Source: Phycisphaerales bacterium
GTDB lineage: Bacteria; Planctomycetota; Phycisphaerae; Phycisphaerales; Phycisphaeraceae
DNA: 5,118 nucleotides
Direction: 5' to 3'
NCBI GenBank assembly: GCA_012031455.1
Contig: JAAUTM010000155.1
Span: forward strand, 1-5,118
The position numbers and the translations under genes are program-made. The notes under the pieces were generated by a model. The model searched no databases and was not told the DNA's origin. It saw only the letters and a list, made by a program, of their open reading frames with translations. Numbering within the stretch: position 1 is the stretch's first letter; each line of letters opens with the position of its first letter. Below, in pieces: positions 1-5,118 of this stretch.

Positions 1-690
<690 letters not shown>

Positions 691-726
691 TATTGGGTTT
701 CCAATGCTGCTAAATAATTCCTCTCC

Positions 727-792
727 TTCAGAGCCGCGAACGGAAGTGAGCGGTTTCTTTATGAACCACGCGCTTCCGCTCGTGGCTCTGAA
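727..792. repeat. Long imperfect inverted repeat with nested hairpins, between convergent genes
   Basis: The arms 727-746 and 773-792 pair over 20 positions with one A-C mismatch and one G-T wobble; the 26-base centre adds GGTT/AACC pairing (752-755 with 764-767). The left half can also fold alone: CCGC (734-737) pairs with GCGG (750-753), then GA opposite GA, AC pairs with GT, and the loop is GGAA, a GNRA tetraloop. The complement of the right half folds in a similar way. No T-run follows in either direction, so it is not a standard intrinsic terminator, though it could protect the mnmA mRNA 3' end. From memory, elements of the CCGCGAGCG...AGCGAGCGG kind are common between genes in planctomycetes; that parallel is recalled, not checked. 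Confidence 0.6.
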
Positions 793-827
793 AGATCATG
801 GTTCTCAAACCCATCGTTGTCTTCCAT

Positions 828-860
828 AAAAAAGATCAGAAGCCCTGAGCAGGCTTCTGA
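828..860 (-). terminator. Intrinsic terminator of ppdK
   Basis: A perfect 9-bp stem is formed by TCAGAAGCC (836-844) and GGCTTCTGA (852-860) with a 7-base loop. On the minus strand it is followed, after two bases, by six T (complement of 828-833). It starts 34 bases after the ppdK stop codon. The + strand side has no T-run, so it works in the ppdK direction only. Confidence 0.9.
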
Positions 861-894
861 CCTTGGTGATTCATTCAATTAAACCAACGTGAAC

Positions 895-3716
895 TTATTT
901 ACCCAGCGCTGCCTGAGCTGCGGCCAGGCGGGCAATCGGTACACGGAAGGGCGAGCAACTGACGTAGTTGAGGCCGACATGGTGGCAGAAGCGCACCGAG
1001 GCCGGGTCACCGCCATGTTCGCCACAGATGCCACACTTGAGGTCCGCCTTGACGCTGCGACCCTTTTCCACACCGATGCGCATGAGCTGCCCCACGCCGG
1101 TTTCATCGATTGAGGCAAAGGGGTTCTGCTTGATGATCTCGGCATTCTGATACGAAGGCAGGAAGCTGCCCGAGTCATCACGGCTCATGCCCAAAGTGCA
1201 CTGGGTCAGGTCGTTGGTGCCGAAGCTGAAGAACTCCGCCGAGGCTGCGATTTCATCAGCCGTGAGCGCACCACGCGGCACTTCGATCATCGTGCCCACG
1301 GTGTACTTGATCTTGGTACCCGTTTCAGCCATGACCGCCTTGGCTTCGCGATGCACCACTTCCACCTGCAGGTCCAGTTCCTTCTTGAAACCAACCAGCG
1401 GGATCATCACTTCAGGCACAACCTTGATGCCCGACTTCTGCACGGCTGCCGCGGCCTGGAAAATGGCCCTGGCCTGCATGGCCGTGATTTCGGGGAACTT
1501 GATGCCCAGACGGCAACCACGGAAACCGAGCATGGGGTTGAACTCATGCAGTTCATGCACGCGTGAGGCAACCTTTTCCACGGTGATGCCAAGCTGGTCA
1601 GCCACTTCCTGCTGACCACGGGGATTGTCGGCATGGGGCAGGAATTCATGCAGCGGGGGGTCCAGCAGGCGGATGCACGCCGGGCGACCTTCCAAGGCAC
1701 GGAAGATGCCTTCGAAGTCGCTCTGCTGATGGGGCAGCAACTTGGCCAGAGCCTTCTGACGGACTTCCAGCGAGTCGGCCAGAATCATCTGACGCACGGC
1801 AATGATGCGGTCGCCTTCAAAGAACATGTGCTCGGTTCGGCACAGGCCGATGCCTTCGGCGCCAAACGCAATGGCGTTGGTCACCTGTTCGGGCTGGTCG
1901 GCGTTGGTGCGAATGCCCAGCTTACGGAACTTGTCAGCCAGCTTCATGATGAAGGCGTAGTACTGATACACCTTGCTGTCCGTGGGCTTCATCGTCTTGC
2001 CCACAAGCACCTGCTTGAGTTCGCTGTCAGCGGTGGCGATGGCACCTTCAAACACTTCACCGGTCGAACCGTTGATGCTGATGAAATCGCCTTCCTTGAG
2101 GGTCAGGCTCTTGCAGGTCAGCAGGCCGGTCTTGTAATCAATGTGAATGTCACCGGCACCGGCTACGCACACCTTGCCCATCTGACGGGCCACCAAGGCT
2201 GCGTGACTCGATACACCACCACGGGCGGTCAGAATGCCCTCGGCTGCGATCATGCCGCGCAAATCTTCCGGGCTGGTTTCGACACGGGCGAGAATGACCT
2301 TTTCACCCTTGCCCGCCCATTCCTCAGCCTTGCTCGCCGAAAGCACGAGCTTGCCTGAAGCCGCACCGGGGCCGGCCGCCAGACCCGTGGCCATGAGCCT
2401 GCCATCCTGCTTGGCCTGAGCGTAAGCCTTGATATCGAAAATCGGCTGAAGCAGCTGATTGAGCGCTTCGGGGTCACCGCTCTTGACGGCGTGTTCAGGC
2501 TTCATGAGGCCTTCCTTCACCATGTCGTGAGCGATTTTCACATAGGCCAGCGCGGTACGCTTGCCGTTGCGGGTCTGCAGCATGTACAGTTTTTTCTTCT
2601 CGATGGTGAACTCAAAGTCCTGCACATCGCCGAAGTTCTTTTCCAGGGTCTTGCGAACCTTGACCAGTTCCTTGTAAGCCTGACCGATCTGCGCGTCCTT
2701 GGCCATCTCCGAAACAGGCAGGGGGGTACGCACGCCAGCCACCACATCTTCACCCTGAGCGTTGACCAGATATTCACCCCAGAACACGTTCTCGCCGGTG
2801 GCCGGGTCACGGGTGAAGGCCACGCCGGTGGCGCTGTCATCGCCCATGTTGCCGAACACCATGGCCTGCACGTTCACAGCCGTTCCCCATTCATCCGGGA
2901 TGCGGTATTTCTGACGGTACACAATGGCGCGATCGTTCATCCATGAGCCAAACACTGCGGCCACGGCACCCTTGAGTTGATCCATCGGATTGATCGGAAA
3001 CGCCTTGCCGGTGCGTTCTTTGATCAGCACCTGGAAGCGTTTGACCAGTTCCTTGAGGTCAGCTTTGTTAAGGTCGGTGTCCAGAGAAACGCCGCGTTCC
3101 TTTTTGAGGTGATCCATCACTTCATCAAAGGGTTCATGTTCATTTTCGTGACGCTTCTGCACACCCATAACCACGTCGCCGTACATCTGCACAAATCGGC
3201 GGTAGCAGTCCCAGGCGAAGCGCGGGTTGCCGGTGGCGGCACTCACAGCTCGACAGCCGTGTCGTTCATGCCCAGATTGAGGATGGTGTCCATCATGCCG
3301 GGCATCGAGTCACGGGCACCCGAACGCACCGACACGAGCAGGGGGTTCTTGGGGTCGCCGAATTTCTTGCCGGTTTCCTTTTCCAGCCAGGCCACGGCTG
3401 CGGGCACATCCTTGCTGAAAAGGGTTTCGGGATACTTTTTGCCGTTGTCGTAGTAGTAGGTGCAGACTTCGGTGGTGATCGTGAAGCCGGGGGGCACCGG
3501 CAGGCCGATGTTGGTCATCGCTGCGAGGTTGGCACCCTTGCCACCGAGCAGCGGCTTCATCGTGCCATCGCCATCACAGCGTGACTTGCCGAAAAAGTAG
3601 ATTGCTTTTTTCAGCTTGGTTTGGGGCGCTGCTTTGGCGGGTGACTTGGCCTTGGACTTAGGAGCGGACTTTGCTGAGGATTTGACGGGCTTTTTCTTGG
3701 CAACGGATTTAGCCAT
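895..3716 (-). CDS. ppdK: Pyruvate, phosphate dikinase, with a single-base frameshift at about 3246
   Basis: PpdK interconverts ATP + phosphate + pyruvate and AMP + PPi + phosphoenolpyruvate in the cytoplasm, through a swivelling phosphohistidine domain. The start ATG at 3716-3714 has AAGGA nine bases upstream. The first frame gives 157 residues: a Lys/Ala/Ser-rich stretch (about residues 1-37) absent from typical family members, then the ATP-grasp blocks LLGGKGAN (57-63) and [15 protein letters not shown]. It stops at TGA 3245-3243. The next frame, from 3246, gives 783 residues: [46 protein letters not shown] (phospho-His codon 2205-2203), [32 protein letters not shown], and CGICGEHGG with the catalytic Cys. 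Joining the frames with one added base restores the family spacing between NDTAVE and TGN and gives about 940 residues. All catalytic motifs are present. Confidence 0.96.
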
Positions 3717-3725
3717 GACGATGGT

Positions 3726-3730
3726 TCCTT
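3726..3730 (-). promoter_or_regulatory. Shine-Dalgarno site of ppdK
   Basis: AAGGA on the minus strand, nine bases before ATG 3716. It decides the start: the longer open frame, reaching 3833, would begin upstream of the likely promoter and has no family similarity. Confidence 0.75.
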
Positions 3731-3733
3731 GTC

Positions 3734-3750
3734 GGCCTGGGGTGCAGGCC
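3734..3750 (-). promoter_or_regulatory. Small hairpin in the ppdK 5' leader
   Basis: GGCCTG (minus strand 3750-3745) and CAGGCC (3739-3734) form a perfect 6-bp stem with a 5-base loop, ending three bases before the Shine-Dalgarno site. It would lie in the leader of a transcript from the promoter at 3779-3806 and could affect translation or stability. The structure is short and a regulatory role is inference only. Confidence 0.35.
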
Positions 3751-3778
3751 CTGGTGTTGGAATAAAGCGGGAGCAAAG

Positions 3779-3806
3779 ATTGTAATGATTGACGGGGTAG
3801 CGTCAA
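3779..3806 (-). promoter_or_regulatory. Sigma70-type promoter of ppdK
   Basis: On the minus strand, TTGACG (3806-3801) is followed by a 16-base spacer and TACAAT (3784-3779). This is a good match to the -35 and -10 consensus. It would give a leader of roughly 55 bases before the ppdK ATG. Confidence 0.65.
3789..3806. promoter_or_regulatory. Inverted repeat over the ppdK -35 box, possible operator
   Basis: TTGACG (3789-3794), GGGTAG, CGTCAA (3801-3806) is a perfect 6-bp inverted repeat with a 6-base centre. One arm is the -35 hexamer of the ppdK promoter itself, so a dimeric regulator bound here would compete with RNA polymerase. No regulator gene is in the window. Confidence 0.35.
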
Positions 3807-3850
3807 AATGGTTGTTTGGAGAAGGCATCTCAAAACCCGACGCTATCGCA

Positions 3851-3878
3851 TTGGGAAATGCACTGGATGGTGTAAAAT
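3851..3878 (+). promoter_or_regulatory. Candidate promoter of the toxin-antitoxin module
   Basis: TTGGGA (3851-3856), a 16-base spacer, then TAAAAT (3873-3878), 15 bases before the mntA ATG. The -35 is weak and the -10 good. Transcription would begin near 3885, leaving a leader of about nine bases that contains only AGGTG as a ribosome-binding sequence. Confidence 0.4.
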
Positions 3879-3895
3879 AAACACAGGTGCACCAT
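3867..3895. promoter_or_regulatory. Inverted repeats around the -10 box and start codon of mntA
   Basis: ATGGTG (3867-3872) and CACCAT (3890-3895) are perfect inverted arms flanking the TAAAAT box. Nested in the right part is the 8-base palindrome GGTGCACC (3886-3893), directly before ATG 3894. Toxin-antitoxin operons are commonly autoregulated at such sites, so this is a plausible operator; the assignment is inference. Confidence 0.35.
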
Positions 3896-4195
3896 GAACC
3901 ATCACGGCATCGAATTCCCACCTCAGCAGATCGCAGAGTTCTGCAAGCGTCATTGCATCCGCAGACTCTCGCTGTTCGGGTCGATCCTGCGCGATGACTT
4001 CGGCCCTGATAGCGATGTGGATGTGCTGGTGGAGTTTGAGCCGGGTACACGCACGGGCTTTGCCTTTTCCGCATCGAAGATGAATTATCGATGCTCATTG
4101 GTCGGAAAGTCGACCTCAATACAGCGGGTTCCCTCAGCAAACATTTCAGGGCACAAGTCCTGCATCAAGCGGAGGCTCTCTATGTCGCAGCGTGA
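3894..4195 (+). CDS. mntA: MNT-type nucleotidyltransferase antitoxin, frameshifted at 4065-4068
   Basis: This is a small minimal nucleotidyltransferase of the MntA antitoxin family. Characterised members inactivate the partner HEPN toxin by transferring AMP to a tyrosine. The sequence shows [20 protein letters not shown], the GSX10DXD signature, with G29, S30, D41 and D43. After GFAF the starting frame turns into non-homologous sequence, while the frame from 4067 reads [20 protein letters not shown] and then the expected C-terminus, ending LYVAA at TGA 4193-4195. Adding one T to the TTTT run at 4065-4068 gives a normal 100-residue protein whose third acidic residue is D74 in KVDL. Without that base the starting frame runs straight into hepT. 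The stop overlaps the hepT start by 14 bases, typical of coupled translation. Confidence 0.9.
4171..4175 (+). promoter_or_regulatory. Shine-Dalgarno site of hepT
   Basis: GGAGG lies six bases before ATG 4182, inside the 3' end of mntA. This strong site shows that hepT is translated from its own start and is not merely the tail of a fused reading frame. Confidence 0.8.
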
Positions 4196-4532
4196 TGACC
4201 GAACCCGGTTGCTGGATATTCTGGAATACGCACAGATTGCAGTCGCTATGGTTCAAAACAGAAAGCGCGACGATCTCGATGACGACATTATGCTTGCTCT
4301 TGCGCTGACCAAGGCTGCGGAAGTCATTGGTGAAGCAGCTAACCGGGTCTCAGAAACCACGCGCTGCAAATATCCTCAGATCCACTGGCATGAGATGATT
4401 GGTACACGCAACCGACTTGTCCATGGTTATGACCAGATTGACCTTGACGTGCTTTGGGACATCGCCACGCTAGACTTGCCGGAGTTGATTGAGCAAATGA
4501 AGACAATCGTTCATCCTGAACAAACGGGATGA
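4182..4532 (+). CDS. hepT: HEPN-domain RNase toxin HepT (DUF86 family)
   Basis: The product is 116 residues, the usual length for HepT, and is predicted to be a mainly helical cytoplasmic HEPN RNase. Key residues are R76, H81 and Y83 in RNRLVHGY, which is the RX4HXY motif: Arg and His are the proposed catalytic pair, and the Tyr is the residue AMPylated by MntA in studied systems. Other family features are the N-terminal [11 protein letters not shown] helix and the [17 protein letters not shown] helix. The start at 4182 is set by GGAGG at 4171-4175 and by the 14-base overlap with mntA. The frame is intact to TGA 4530-4532. Bases 4201-4260 are 47% GC (28 of 60), against 63% for a ppdK stretch (1861-1920), a small sample that fits horizontal acquisition. 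No transcription terminator is evident downstream. Confidence 0.93.
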   Translation: MSQRDDRTRLLDILEYAQIAVAMVQNRKRDDLDDDIMLALALTKAAEVIGEAANRVSETTRCKYPQIHWHEMIGTRNRLVHGYDQIDLDVLWDIATLDLPELIEQMKTIVHPEQTG

Positions 4533-4588
4533 GCATCGATACATGCATGTGCAGACCTATCTCATATAGCTGAGGTAATAATTTTGCA
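4533..4588. other. Short convergent spacer between hepT and the desulfurase gene
   Basis: These 56 bases are AT-richer than the surroundings. They contain the palindrome ACATGCATGT (4541-4550) and a weak CTCA...TGAG pairing (4563-4574), but no stem with an adjacent T-run that would make a convincing terminator for either gene. Confidence 0.5.
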
Positions 4589-5117
4589 TCATTGCCTCCC
4601 CATCGGCAGCACTTGCCGCAGCCTGCCCACCACCTGCGGGATCAACCCAATCGCCTCATCGATCTCTGTTTCTGTGGTGAATCGGCTCAGTGAAAATCGG
4701 ACCGAGCCATGGGCCACTTCCGGGGCGATGCCCATCGCCAGCAACACCGGCGAAGGCTCCAGCGAACCACTCGAACAAGCTGCCCCTGCCGATGCGTAAA
4801 CCCCACGCTCCGACAGACCCCAGCAAGATCGCCTCCGCCTCCAGCTTCGGGAAACCCAGGTTCGTCGTGTTCCACAACCTCTCCGCCGACCGCCCATGCA
4901 CCACCGTGTCGGGCATTGCCTTGACCATGGTTTCATCCAACCGATCGCGCAGCCCCTTGAAGGTTTCGATCTTCGCTCTGTCACTTAAAAAAGTTTCCGC
5001 CAGTTCCGCTGCCACGCCCAGACCGATGATCCCCGGCGTGTTCTCCGTGCCCCCTCGCCGATCACGCTCCTGTGGTCCGCCCAGCAGTTGCGGCCTAAGT
5101 CGACATCCCTTGCCCTG
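4589..5117 (-). CDS. nifS: NifS/IscS-type cysteine desulfurase, C-terminal part, frameshifted at 4818-4821
   Basis: This PLP enzyme converts cysteine to alanine and holds the sulfur as a persulfide for Fe-S cluster assembly and tRNA thiolation. The gene enters from the right edge, so the PLP-lysine part is missing. The first frame reads LRPQLLGGPQERDRRGGTEN, TPGIIGLGVAAELA and later LWNTTNLGFPKLEAEAILLG. It then shifts at the CCCC (4818-4821) into LSERGVYASAGAACSSGSLE, whose Cys (codon 4777-4775) is the persulfide-forming residue, and ends PMGRQ at TGA 4591-4589. Removing one base from the run restores a continuous family C-terminus. The GAACSSGSLEPS loop resembles NifS/group I enzymes, so the nifS symbol is approximate (iscS is equally possible). 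Near the edge, QGKGCRLRPQ appears about nine residues shorter than the usual strand before RP. Confidence 0.9.
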
Positions 5118-5118
5118 A

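Noticed and set aside
836..860. The 828-860 hairpin as a bidirectional terminator also serving mnmA
   Set aside because: The + strand side is followed by CCTTGG with no T-run, so only the ppdK direction is supported.
1633..2358. Open frame of 241 codons on the + strand inside ppdK
   Set aside because: It lies wholly antisense to clearly conserved ppdK codons and has no recognisable domain; it is a shadow of GC-rich coding sequence. The same applies to the + strand frames at 1187-1615, 2491-2946 and 2977-3453.
4065..4070. Programmed -1 frameshift in mntA at CCTTTTCC
   Set aside because: The site is not a canonical X XXY YYZ slippery heptamer in the correct phase, and no strong downstream structure was seen; a missing T in a homopolymer is simpler.
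3709..4140. Open frame of 143 codons on the - strand across the ppdK leader and mntA
   Set aside because: It is antisense to mntA, overlaps the ppdK promoter and start, and shows no family motif.
4541..4550. Palindrome ACATGCATGT downstream of hepT
   Set aside because: Ten bases, no loop and no T-run; it is within chance expectation and not a terminator or a clear protein site.
4690..5118. Open frame of 142 codons on the + strand at the right edge
   Set aside because: It is antisense to the cysteine desulfurase gene, whose motifs are unmistakable on the other strand.

Overview
The window comes from a moderately GC-rich bacterium. The style of the PpdK and MnmA proteins, and a CCGCGA...AGCGG-type intergenic hairpin, suggest a planctomycete-like organism (Planctomycetota, perhaps Phycisphaerae). 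This rests on recalled sequence style and not on a search, so it is tentative.

Layout, left to right. (1) The 3' part of mnmA (tRNA 2-thiouridylase) on the + strand, up to 690, with one frameshift near its end. (2) A 204-base convergent intergenic region holding a long imperfect inverted repeat (727-792) and a clear intrinsic terminator serving the minus-strand ppdK (828-860). (3) ppdK (pyruvate, phosphate dikinase) on the - strand, 3716 down to 895, complete apart from a single-base frameshift at about 3246. It has a good sigma70-type promoter and a Lys/Ala/Ser-rich N-terminal extension. (4) A divergent intergenic region, then a two-gene MNT-HEPN toxin-antitoxin module on the + strand: mntA (nucleotidyltransferase antitoxin, frameshifted) and hepT (HEPN RNase toxin), overlapping by 14 bases. 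(5) The 3' part of a NifS/IscS-type cysteine desulfurase gene on the - strand, running off the right edge, with another frameshift.

Functional links: cysteine desulfurases supply the persulfide sulfur that MnmA puts on U34 of certain tRNAs, so the two edge genes belong to the same sulfur-relay biology, although they are about 3.9 kb apart and not in one operon. PpdK is a central-metabolism enzyme. The toxin-antitoxin pair lies between ppdK and the desulfurase gene on the opposite strand, and its sequence looks less GC-rich, as expected for an acquired accessory cassette.

The most striking property of the window is that four of its five genes carry exactly one small frameshift each, while their motifs are otherwise intact. 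Three of the four sit in or beside short homopolymer runs. This points to sequencing or assembly indels rather than gene decay. One of them makes the toxin-antitoxin pair look like a single fused gene. I found no convincing undescribed system.
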